A stretch of 34,052 bases of DNA, taken from the NCBI GenBank assembly GCA_902783595.1, contig CACZRR010000002.1, positions 1-34,052 on the forward strand, given 5' to 3'. The DNA comes from an uncultured Bacteroidota bacterium. Its GTDB lineage: Bacteria > Bacteroidota > Bacteroidia > Bacteroidales > P3. Each line of letters starts with the position of its first letter. Position 1 is the first letter of the stretch. Below, piece after piece: positions 1 to 7,285 of the stretch. Both the position numbers and the translations under genes were made by a program. Under the pieces are notes generated by a model. It saw only the letters and a list, made by a program, of their open reading frames with translations, was not told the DNA's origin and ran no database searches.

Positions 1-567
1 GGCGGGAGCCACCACCGAGGGGAAGCCGCGGTTGACGCCGCTCAGGGCGCCCACGCTCTGGAACTTGTTGCACATGGTCTCGCAGCGACGGCAGTAGACG
101 CACTTGTCCATATCGCGGTAGACGCTGAGGGTGGTGTCCTTCTCATAGTGGCTCTGCTCGCCTTTGAAGGGAATCTCGCGGATGCCCATCTTGGCAGCGA
201 GGCTCTGGAGTTCGCAGTCGCCACTCTTCTCGCACTGGAGACAGTCGTTCGGGTGGTCGCTGAGGATCAGCTCGAGGACAGTCTTGCGGGCGTTGAGGGC
301 GCGGGGCGAAGCGGTGAGGACCTCCATACCTTCCACGCAGTCAGTGGCACAGGCGGGGGCCAGGTTGCGGCGGGGCTTGCCGTTGAAGTCCTTAGTGACC
401 TCAACCATGCAGACACGGCATCCGCCGGGCTTGTTCTCATAATTCATCCCATCAAGCTCAAAATAGCAGAGCGTCGGAATATCGATACCAGCCATGCGGG
501 CTGCCTTCAAAATGGTGGTACCCTCGGGAACCTGGATCGCTTTATTATCTATTGTTACGTTAATCAT
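1..567 (-). CDS. hydA: [FeFe]-hydrogenase subunit HydA, N-terminal part (runs off the left edge)
   Basis: The 189 visible residues form the electron-input end of an NADH-linked [FeFe]-hydrogenase catalytic subunit. A plant-type 2Fe-2S domain comes first (Cys34, Cys50, Cys53 and Cys73 or Cys77). A NuoG-type His-Cys 4Fe-4S site follows (His105, Cys109, Cys112, Cys118), then the first cluster of a ferredoxin domain (Cys156, Cys159, Cys162, Cys166). The H-cluster domain lies outside the window, so hydrogenase rather than NuoG or a formate dehydrogenase subunit is inferred mainly from the NuoF-like HydB gene 27 bases upstream. In this family HydA receives electrons from NADH and ferredoxin through HydB and reduces protons in the cytoplasm. 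The ATG at 565-567 is the natural start because the 2Fe-2S fold begins at once (MINVTIDNK). Confidence 0.85.
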   Translation of the reverse strand, partial: MINVTIDNKAIQVPEGTTILKAARMAGIDIPTLCYFELDGMNYENKPGGCRVCMVEVTKDFNGKPRRNLAPACATDCVEGMEVLTASPRALNARKTVLELILSDHPNDCLQCEKSGDCELQSLAAKMGIREIPFKGEQSHYEKDTTLSVYRDMDKCVYCRRCETMCNKFQSVGALSGVNRGFPSVVAPA

Positions 568-594
568 TGCTTCTTTAGTTTTTTAGGTCTTTCT

Positions 595-2409
595 TTATTT
601 CACCGAGATGGCACCAAACTTACAGTTAGTGATACAGGCTCCACACTTGACGCACTTATCCTGACCAATAACCATGGAGGCCAACTTGTGACCGGGAGCC
701 ACATAGTCGGTACGGGTGATGGTCTCGGCAGGGCAGTTCTTGGCGCACTTGCCGCAACCAATACACTTCTCGGGATCAATGACATACTTCATGAGCTTCT
801 TGCAGACACCTGCACGGCATTTCTTGTCAACCACATGCTCCACATACTCGTCCCAGAAGTTATCCATGGTGCTGAGTACGGGGTTCGGCGAGGTCTGTCC
901 AAGACCGCAGAGCGCGCTGTCCTTGATGACGGCAGCGAGGTCTCGCAAAGCATAGAGGTCCTCCATGGTGCCACGACCACTGGTGATCTTCTCAAGCATC
1001 TCACACATACGCTTATTACCAATACGGCAGGGCGTGCACTTACCGCAACTCTCCTCGCAGGTGAACTCAAGATAGAACGTGGCAATAGCAGGCATACAGG
1101 AGGTCTCATCCATAACCACCATACCACCGCTACCCATCATCGAGCCGGCAGCCACAAGACTGTCGTAGTCAATGGCGGTGTCCAGATGCTTGGCAGTGAG
1201 GCAGCCACCGGAAGGACCACCGGTCTGGACGGCCTTGAACTGTCGGCCATCTTTGATACCACCACCAATCTCAAAGATAATCTCTCTCAGGGTGATACCC
1301 ATCGGCACCTCGATAAGACCCACATTGTTGATCTGTCCGGCAAGAGCAAACACCTTGGTTCCCGGCGATTTCTCGGTACCAATGGTGCGGAACCAGTCTG
1401 CTCCCTTGGTAATAATGATGGGAATATTTGCCAAAGTCTCCACGTTGTTCACGTTGGAGGGCTTGCCCATGTAACCCTTCACAGCGGGGAATGGAGGCTT
1501 CAGCGTGGGCTCGCCGCGCTGACCTTCCATAGAATGAATCAGAGCCGTCTCCTCGCCGCACACAAATGCACCAGCGCCATAACGCAACTCTATGTCAAAA
1601 TTAAAGCCGGTACCGAGGATATCCTCACCAAGCAGACCATATTCACGAGCCTGCTCAATGGCTATCTTCAAACGGTCAATAGCCAGGGGATATTCTGCAC
1701 GAATGTACACCAATCCCTTGCTGGCTCCTATTGCATAACCTCCAATAGCAAGGGCTTCAACGATACTGTTGGGGTCGCCCTCCAAAATACTACGATCCAT
1801 AAAGGCTCCGGGGTCGCCCTCGTCAGCATTGCAGATGATGTATTTCTGGTCAGCCTCGTTCTTGGCACAGAGACCCCATTTCACACCAGTGGGGAATCCC
1901 GCACCACCACGACCGCGCAAACCGCTCTTGGTGATTACGTCAATAACCTGCTGCGGGGTCATCTCGGTGAGACACTTGGCCAAAGCCTCATAGCCGCCGC
2001 GCGAAATGCTCTCCTCAATATTCTCAGGATCAATAAAACCACAGTTACGTAAGGCTATACGTATCTGCTTACGATAGAAGTCCATGTGCTTCGAGTCACT
2101 CACGTGCTCTTTGGTCTCAGGATTGGTGTATAAAAGCTCGGACACCTTGCGGCCTTTGATGATGTGCTCCTCAACAATACGACGCACATCTTCAGGCTTC
2201 ACCTGAGTGTAGAAGGTATTGTCGGGCATAACCTTCACAATGGGACCCTTCTCGCAGAAACCAAAGCAACCGGTCTTAATAACCTGCACCTCGTTGCTCA
2301 GACCTTTCTCTGCAAGGATATTATGAAAATTTTCGATGATCTGGAGGCTGTTGCTGGACTTACATCCCGTACCACCGCAGATCAGGATATGCATTTTGTA
2401 TTTTGCCAT
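595..2409 (-). CDS. hydB: NADH-dependent hydrogenase subunit HydB (NuoF-like flavoprotein)
   Basis: This 604-residue protein is the NADH-oxidising flavoprotein subunit of a HydABC-type complex. It starts with a thioredoxin-like 2Fe-2S domain (Cys11, Cys16, Cys48, Cys52). The NuoF core follows, with the FMN/NADH glycine-rich loop at about 163-175 (GLRGRGGAGFPTG), ADEGDPGAF at 195-203 and the GEETALI segment near 285-291. The NuoF 4Fe-4S site is Cys455, Cys458, Cys461 and Cys501. A C-terminal 2x[4Fe-4S] ferredoxin domain uses Cys549/552/555/559 and Cys586/589/592/596. This order and length match HydB/HndC proteins; NuoF of respiratory complex I lacks the ferredoxin tail. It is the middle gene of a minus-strand operon, with a small 2Fe-2S protein upstream and HydA downstream. 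All cluster ligands look intact. Whether the complex bifurcates electrons with ferredoxin is inference from the family. Confidence 0.93.
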   Translation of the reverse strand: MAKYKMHILICGGTGCKSSNSLQIIENFHNILAEKGLSNEVQVIKTGCFGFCEKGPIVKVMPDNTFYTQVKPEDVRRIVEEHIIKGRKVSELLYTNPETKEHVSDSKHMDFYRKQIRIALRNCGFIDPENIEESISRGGYEALAKCLTEMTPQQVIDVITKSGLRGRGGAGFPTGVKWGLCAKNEADQKYIICNADEGDPGAFMDRSILEGDPNSIVEALAIGGYAIGASKGLVYIRAEYPLAIDRLKIAIEQAREYGLLGEDILGTGFNFDIELRYGAGAFVCGEETALIHSMEGQRGEPTLKPPFPAVKGYMGKPSNVNNVETLANIPIIITKGADWFRTIGTEKSPGTKVFALAGQINNVGLIEVPMGITLREIIFEIGGGIKDGRQFKAVQTGGPSGGCLTAKHLDTAIDYDSLVAAGSMMGSGGMVVMDETSCMPAIATFYLEFTCEESCGKCTPCRIGNKRMCEMLEKITSGRGTMEDLYALRDLAAVIKDSALCGLGQTSPNPVLSTMDNFWDEYVEHVVDKKCRAGVCKKLMKYVIDPEKCIGCGKCAKNCPAETITRTDYVAPGHKLASMVIGQDKCVKCGACITNCKFGAISVK

Positions 2410-2540
2410 GTCTTTTTTAGGTTTTAAGGGTTTTGAAGACTCGTTTTATCGTGAAACCGGCCAATCAATTTTTACCTTTTCGCCCTGTTCAACGCAAGGA
2501 ATCCTCTCAACCTTTTAAACTTTCTTTTCTTGTCTATCGT

Positions 2541-2921
2541 TTAGTAGCTGACCGGTATAACACCTTCCACCTGCTCGCCCTTCTGGACATATTTGGTGAG
2601 AATTTCTTCGGCGCGGTTATTATCCACACCACCGAATACCACAGGGTCTTTGCCAGGCATTCGTACTTCAATAGTGGGCTCGGCATTGCAGTAGCCCATA
2701 CAACCCGTCTGCGTAAAGACGGCTTCGATGTTCAGTTCGTCGGCCTTCTGCATCATGTACTCCATGACCTGCTTCGCACCAGCAGCAATACCACAGGTCC
2801 CCATGGCAACCTTAATCTGGACGAGACTCTCTGGATTCTCGGCCTTCTCGCGGATGTCAAGGTTGGCCTTCAGCTTCTCGCGCATGGCTTTGAGGTCGGC
2901 TAAAGATTTAACTTTCGTCAT
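2541..2921 (-). CDS. small thioredoxin-like (2Fe-2S) ferredoxin protein of the hydrogenase operon
   Basis: This 126-residue protein has a helical N-terminus of about 35 residues and then a thioredoxin-like 2Fe-2S fold, with Cys43 in GTCGIAAGAK and Cys74/Cys78 in TGCMGYC. The fold resembles the N-terminal domain of HydB encoded next, though the second cysteine of the usual four is not at its expected place. Such small proteins are common in Clostridia and Bacteroidota hydrogenase operons and presumably carry or shuttle electrons within the complex; that role is inferred from position. It is first in the visible operon, about 130 bases upstream of hydB. No NuoE-like HydC gene lies upstream, because the next gene in that direction is an unrelated hydrolase ending in a terminator. 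Confidence 0.85.
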   Translation of the reverse strand: MTKVKSLADLKAMREKLKANLDIREKAENPESLVQIKVAMGTCGIAAGAKQVMEYMMQKADELNIEAVFTQTGCMGYCNAEPTIEVRMPGKDPVVFGGVDNNRAEEILTKYVQKGEQVEGVIPVSY

Positions 2922-3004
2922 AGGGTGACTTTTTTAGGATTAATATTTATTATTCAATTGATATATAGCGTGATAAACATACCACACACCCAAATGTAAT
3001 GCTG

Positions 3005-3012
3005 CAAATATA
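3005..3012 (-). promoter_or_regulatory. probable -7 element of the hydrogenase operon
   Basis: On the minus strand the bases read TATATTTG, fitting the Bacteroidota -7 consensus TAnnTTTG, about 84 bases upstream of the first hydrogenase gene. No good -33 TTTG lies at the usual 19-21 base spacing, so the call is moderate. Confidence 0.45.
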
Positions 3013-3040
3013 CAAAATAAATGTTATTTCTCCCCCTTTT

Positions 3041-3069
3041 GAGAAAAAATTATCACCATTTTTGGTGAT
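3041..3069 (-). terminator. intrinsic terminator of the LysM hydrolase gene
   Basis: On the minus strand ATCACC and GGTGAT form a 6-bp stem with a 6-base loop, followed at once by AATTTTTTCTC. It lies 19 bases past the stop codon of the hydrolase and separates it from the hydrogenase operon. Confidence 0.7.
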
Positions 3070-3087
3070 TCTTCCTCCCCTATCACC

Positions 3088-4110
3088 CTATCGCACCCGC
3101 AGCCTACAACCTATCCGGAGTGTAGCGGTAGCTGCCATACCGTTAAGACGACATAAGGCAGCAACAGTGGTGCCATAGCGGCGCGCTATCGACGAAAGAG
3201 TGTCTCCACGACGCACAGTGTGGATGTCGCCGCCATCACTGGCTTTTCCGCCGACCTCCGACACACGAGGCTCTTCCTTTTCTCTGATCACAACACCCCC
3301 ACCCTCTCGGACAACTCGGTAGACATCGCGTTTCATATCATCAAGATCGATATCCACGTCGCGACACACAACTCTCGCACTGTCATCAAGGCTGTGAGAA
3401 AAGAGCCAACGATATGTCTTCTCCAAATAAAAAATGCGCGCCAAACCACCATGCGATGCACCCTTCAACGGAGTCCATATTAAGCGCGACGTGCTGTCGC
3501 ACTCCCCCATGGCATCCACCACACGCTGCGACGCAGACACAGGCACAGCACGATCGGCCGTTCCGTGAAGTATCCACAACGGCAACTGGTTCAGCGAACA
3601 CATATCTTTCAATGTGCTGCCGCCACAAAGAGCCATCGCCGCAGCAAAACGTTCTGGATAGCTGCCTACAAGGTCCAAAGTGCCATAGCCTCCCATACTC
3701 ATCCCTATAACGTAGAGTCGCAGGGTGTCAATAGGATAACGCGAACACACCCAATCCACCACTCGCATAAGTCGCTGTGCATCCCAGCTGCCTCGTGCCT
3801 GCGGCGCCACAACATAAGCATCAATTTTCATCCCCATCTCCAATGCATTGAGGGGACCATAACGACGCACCTTATCAAGATTGCTCCCGCAAAGACTTCG
3901 CCCATGAAGAAAAAGAATAAGAGGCTTCCGGCATTCGTCTCCCATAATCACACCAGCTCCCCGTTCTGCACAGCTGTCGGCAGGAGGTCGATATAGCCAG
4001 AAATCATAACCATCCCTCACATCCCCGCGGTGGGCAGCAAGATGCTGGGCCCTAAGCGGCAATACTCCGGAATAAACAATCATCAGCAGTATGACGACAC
4101 AACGTCTCAT
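3088..4110 (-). CDS. secreted alpha/beta hydrolase with C-terminal LysM domain
   Basis: The protein is 340 residues from the chosen ATG at 4108-4110, which gives a clean signal peptide (MRRCVVILLMIVYSG... with a cleavage-type end at LRAQ). An in-frame ATG 19 codons upstream would bury that signal sequence. The body is a dienelactone-hydrolase/feruloyl-esterase-like alpha/beta hydrolase. It has the nucleophile elbow GMSMGG, an acid-loop aspartate in HGTADRAVP and a histidine in GASHGG. A basic linker leads to a C-terminal LysM module of about 44 residues (HTVRRGDTLSSIARRYG onward). LysM binds N-acetylglucosamine glycans, so the enzyme is probably held on peptidoglycan or another GlcNAc polymer in the periplasm or outside the cell. 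The substrate is unknown; an ester or acyl group on cell-wall or plant polysaccharide is a guess. The gene appears monocistronic and ends in its own terminator. Confidence 0.82.
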   Translation of the reverse strand: MRRCVVILLMIVYSGVLPLRAQHLAAHRGDVRDGYDFWLYRPPADSCAERGAGVIMGDECRKPLILFLHGRSLCGSNLDKVRRYGPLNALEMGMKIDAYVVAPQARGSWDAQRLMRVVDWVCSRYPIDTLRLYVIGMSMGGYGTLDLVGSYPERFAAAMALCGGSTLKDMCSLNQLPLWILHGTADRAVPVSASQRVVDAMGECDSTSRLIWTPLKGASHGGLARIFYLEKTYRWLFSHSLDDSARVVCRDVDIDLDDMKRDVYRVVREGGGVVIREKEEPRVSEVGGKASDGGDIHTVRRGDTLSSIARRYGTTVAALCRLNGMAATATLRIGCRLRVR

Positions 4111-4213
4111 CAAATAGTTATTTTGTATATTCTGCGGCCTCGCGAACCAAAATAGCATACACCGCACACACTATCAGCATTCTACACTTCATCTATCATC
4201 TTGTTCAATACTG

Positions 4214-4221
4214 CAAAAATA
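4214..4221 (-). promoter_or_regulatory. probable -7 element of the LysM hydrolase gene
   Basis: The minus strand reads TATTTTTG, matching TAnnTTTG, about 104 bases upstream of the hydrolase start. No convincing -33 TTTG is present at the normal spacing. Confidence 0.4.
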
Positions 4222-4394
4222 CGAAACATTTCCATGTTATCCACACACACCACCCGAAAAAGAACATAAGGCATCATGAAAAATGTTAATTTTAACAAAA
4301 ACACCAATCGAACCAAACATCCTTTACCTCTATAACTCATTGATTACCAGCACAACATATATATACAACATTGATTATCAATCACTTCATGATG

Positions 4395-4427
4395 TCCGCT
4401 CCATATCCGCTCCATATCCGCTCCCAC
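4395..4427. repeat. three tandem 11-bp repeats, TCCGCTCCATA type
   Basis: Units lie at 4395-4405, 4406-4416 and 4417-4427. The first two are identical (TCCGCTCCATA) and the third reads TCCGCTCCCAC. The reverse complement (GGAGCGGA core) recurs as three 11-bp units at 25970-26002. Confidence 0.85.
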
Positions 4428-4519
4428 TCCTCTCCCCCCTTTTCTGCGGACACCCAACGCCCTTTAATTTTAACATTCTAACACAATAAAAAGCGATCAT
4501 AAGGGTTCATTCCTTTAGT

Positions 4520-6409
4520 ATGACCAACCTGGAAACATACTTCAGCCGTCAACGCGAACTCGTGTCCTACGAGCTTCGCGCCGAGCAAGAAGCCTACCGC
4601 GATAGCTTAGCACGTCGAGGCCTTACTCTCACAGGTGGCATCCGCGAGGCGGCATGCCGCTACCCCGTCAACGTAGAGGCTGCTGGGCGCAACGCCATGG
4701 GCAAGAGCCTAGTGCGCGTGCACTACGAGGTAGACGACGATGAAGTAGAGCTCGACTTCGAGCCAGGTAAACCGGCAACTTTCTTCTTCCTCGAAGGCAA
4801 CCAGGCAAAAGAGGTCGCTCAGCAATATTTCGTCGAATGGGTGGGCACCCACGAAATGGTGCTCAGCGCAGCCTCCCACGGCGGCGTGGAAAGCATTGTT
4901 ACCCACGGCCAGCACCATGTCCTAGGACTGCAACTCGGTGTCGACAATACAAGCTTCCGCGTCATGCTGGATGCTCTCAGCGAGGCCGCCCACAAAGAGG
5001 GTGAACGATTTGATCTACTCCGCAGCGTGCTGCTCGGCGACAGACCTGCAGCATTCCGCAACATCATCGTACCCCCTTGCCCTTGGCTCAACGGCAGCCA
5101 AAACGACGCCATCCAAAAGGCCGTAGCGGCCGAGCAGGTAGCCATCGTCCACGGCCCCCCAGGCACCGGCAAAACCACCACACTCGTCGAGGCCATCATC
5201 GAAACACTTCAGCGCGAGACACAAGTTCTAGTATGCGCGCCAAGCAACGCCGCTGTCGACTGGATCAGCGAGCAACTCATGCGACGTGGCATCGAGGTGC
5301 TGCGCATTGGCAACCCGCTCCGCGTAAGCGACACCATGCTCGACTGCAGCTACGAACGTCGATACTCCGCGCACCCCGATTACCACGAACTCTGGAACAT
5401 CCGAAAAACACTCGCCGAAGGCGCTAAAGGCGACCACGCAGCCCGACTGCGTCACCGCGAGACAGAGCTGGAAATAAAAATCAACGCCGACCTCTTCGAC
5501 AACGCCCGCGTGGTGAGTAGCACCCTCATTGGCAGCGCCCATCGCATGATGCAACGACGTCATTTCTCAACACTCTTCATCGACGAGGCGGCACAAGCTC
5601 TCGAACCGGCATGCTGGGCCGCCATACTCCGCGCCGACCGCGTGATTATGAGCGGCGACCACCAGCAGCTGCCACCTACAGTCAAAAGCATCGACGCTAT
5701 GCGCGGCGGTTTGACCTCCACACTCATGGAAAAAGTGGTGGAACGGCAGCCTCGCAGCGTCAGCCTGCTCACCACGCAGTACCGCATGAACCGCGACATC
5801 ATGGGGCTCTCCTCACAATGGTTCTACCACGGCCTCCTCAAAGCGGCACCCGAGGTGGCCGATCGCCTCATCTCCCCACTCGACACCGCGCTGACTTGGA
5901 TCGACACCGCCGAGATCCCTGGTAATGACCTCCTCAACAACCCCGACCAATCCGAAAAACGTACCCATACCGGCAGCATCACCAACGCCCAAGAAGCCCG
6001 ACTGGTCATACACCTCCTGCGCGACTACATCGATATGCTCACCCCACAAAAAATAGAAAACGAGCGCACCACCTTCGGCATCATCACCCCCTACCGCGGA
6101 CAAGCACGTCTCCTGCGCCGACTGCTACGTCTGCAGCACTATTTCCGCCGCCTCCGCCGAAGCATAACGGTGGGCACCGTCGACGGTTTCCAAGGACAGG
6201 AACGCGACGTGATTGTCATCAGCCTCGTACGCAGCAACGACGATGGCAGCATCGGATTCCTCCGCGACCTGCGCCGCATGAATGTAGCCATCACCCGCGC
6301 ACGCATGAAACTTATCATCGTAGGCAACAGCACTACCCTCTGCCGTCATCGTTTCTACCGCGCTCTCTACCACTACGTGCAGCAAAAAGGTATCGTGGTG
6401 ACACAGTGA
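4520..6409 (+). CDS. superfamily 1 DNA/RNA helicase, UPF1/IGHMBP2 (SMUBP-2) type
   Basis: This 629-residue protein carries the full set of SF1B helicase motifs. Walker A is GPPGTGKT at 212-219, the DEAA box is at 355-358, motif III (GDHQQLPP) is at 379-386, and TQYRMN, the VDGFQGQERD segment and the NVAITRARM arginine-finger motif follow in order. The N-terminal 190 residues include a beta-barrel-like region, as in IGHMBP2/Dna2-type helicases. Length fits bacterial members of the family (about 620-650). The likely role is ATP-driven 5'-3' unwinding of nucleic acid; the bacterial proteins are poorly studied and the true substrate cannot be told from sequence. The gene stands alone, with a 409-base upstream gap and the next promoter just downstream. 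No key residue is missing. Confidence 0.88.
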   Translation: MTNLETYFSRQRELVSYELRAEQEAYRDSLARRGLTLTGGIREAACRYPVNVEAAGRNAMGKSLVRVHYEVDDDEVELDFEPGKPATFFFLEGNQAKEVAQQYFVEWVGTHEMVLSAASHGGVESIVTHGQHHVLGLQLGVDNTSFRVMLDALSEAAHKEGERFDLLRSVLLGDRPAAFRNIIVPPCPWLNGSQNDAIQKAVAAEQVAIVHGPPGTGKTTTLVEAIIETLQRETQVLVCAPSNAAVDWISEQLMRRGIEVLRIGNPLRVSDTMLDCSYERRYSAHPDYHELWNIRKTLAEGAKGDHAARLRHRETELEIKINADLFDNARVVSSTLIGSAHRMMQRRHFSTLFIDEAAQALEPACWAAILRADRVIMSGDHQQLPPTVKSIDAMRGGLTSTLMEKVVERQPRSVSLLTTQYRMNRDIMGLSSQWFYHGLLKAAPEVADRLISPLDTALTWIDTAEIPGNDLLNNPDQSEKRTHTGSITNAQEARLVIHLLRDYIDMLTPQKIENERTTFGIITPYRGQARLLRRLLRLQHYFRRLRRSITVGTVDGFQGQERDVIVISLVRSNDDGSIGFLRDLRRMNVAITRARMKLIIVGNSTTLCRHRFYRALYHYVQQKGIVVTQ

Positions 6410-6441
6410 CGCACTTTTTCTAAAAATTTTGTTAAAAATAA

Positions 6442-6473
6442 TTTGCATATCCGAAAAGTTCTTCGTATCTTTG
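6442..6473 (+). promoter_or_regulatory. Bacteroidota promoter for the DUF5020-permease operon
   Basis: A -33 TTTG at 6442-6445 is followed after 20 bases by the -7 element TATCTTTG at 6466-6473, a near-perfect match to the Bacteroidota housekeeping promoter. The ATG is 64 bases further on. Confidence 0.75.
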
Positions 6474-6537
6474 CGGCTATAAAACTTTTTCCAAAGAAGA
6501 ACACAAAAACGTTTAACCCACTAAATATCAAATCATC

Positions 6538-7260
6538 ATGAAAAAAACTTTACTTCTTGCAGCCATGCTGCTCGGCCTCGGTGCTGCGGTCAACGCACAG
6601 ACCAACATCCAGGAAATGTACGATTTCCAGCGCGGCCACTTCACAACCACCATCGAAGGCTTCTACGCCGACGACTGGGGCTCCACTTTCTTCTTCAACG
6701 ACATCTATCACCCCACCGATAACCCCATCACCACCCCCACCGGATACTACACCGAAATCGCCCGTGCACTCAACTTCTGGAAAGGAACTGCCCTCGAGCC
6801 CTTCAGCCTGCACGTCGAATGGAACGGCGGCATCCTCGCCAACAACGCCTGGCTATTCGGTGTCGAATATTTCCTCCACAGCGCCGACTTCCGCAACACA
6901 TTCACCTTCGAACTTATGTTCAAGAGCATCCAGGACGCTGAAGACAACGTGCCCCTGCAGTTCACCTTTGTGTGGGGCATGAAAGATATCTTCAACGTGA
7001 AAGGTCTTTCCTTCAGCGGTTTCCTCGACATCTGGGGCGAAAAAGTCAACTGGGGTACTGAAGAGACCGACTGGGTCATACTCAGCGAACCTCAGATTTG
7101 GTACAACGTCGGTCAGCACTTCGGTTGCCCCAACTTGAACATCGGCGGCGAGATAGAACTGGCCTACAACTTCGCAGGCGGCTGGAAGAGCGGTGCCGAA
7201 TGGGCCGACAACAAAGGCTTCAACATCGCCCCATGCCTCGGCATCAAATGGGTATTCTAA
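6538..7260 (+). CDS. DUF5020 family outer-membrane channel-like protein
   Basis: A 240-residue protein with a clear signal peptide (MKKTLLLAAMLLGLGAAVNAQ). The mature part is rich in alternating aromatic and polar residues and ends in a terminal aromatic (IKWVF), as in outer-membrane beta-barrels. The sequence fits the Bacteroidota DUF5020 family, which is thought to be related in fold to the Tsx nucleoside channels. The gene begins 64 bases after a good promoter and is 25 bases upstream of a purine permease gene, so the two are almost certainly co-transcribed. The inference is that it lets nucleobases or nucleosides through the outer membrane to the inner-membrane permease. The family assignment is fairly secure from the overall pattern; substrate and pore function are not shown by the sequence. 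Confidence 0.75.
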   Translation: MKKTLLLAAMLLGLGAAVNAQTNIQEMYDFQRGHFTTTIEGFYADDWGSTFFFNDIYHPTDNPITTPTGYYTEIARALNFWKGTALEPFSLHVEWNGGILANNAWLFGVEYFLHSADFRNTFTFELMFKSIQDAEDNVPLQFTFVWGMKDIFNVKGLSFSGFLDIWGEKVNWGTEETDWVILSEPQIWYNVGQHFGCPNLNIGGEIELAYNFAGGWKSGAEWADNKGFNIAPCLGIKWVF

Positions 7261-7285
7261 TATTTAAAGCTTAATCTTTACACTC

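Larger units (their letters stand above)
4111..4519. other. 409-base divergent intergenic region with repeats
   Basis: No credible gene is seen here; the small reading frames are AT-rich and unlike any family I know. The region separates the leftward hydrolase gene from the rightward helicase gene. It holds a 14-bp palindrome TGTTAATTTTAACA (4284-4297), a second copy of TTAATTTTAACA at 4464-4475, a 13-bp palindrome ATTGATTATCAAT (4370-4382) and three 11-bp tandem repeats (4395-4427). No TAnnTTTG element is seen in front of the helicase. Confidence 0.6.

Noticed and set aside
148..2052. 634-codon plus-strand open frame
   Set aside because: It is antisense to hydB and hydA, whose cofactor motifs are intact; its product is low-complexity His/Thr/Leu/Gly-rich and matches no family. 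It arises from codon bias.
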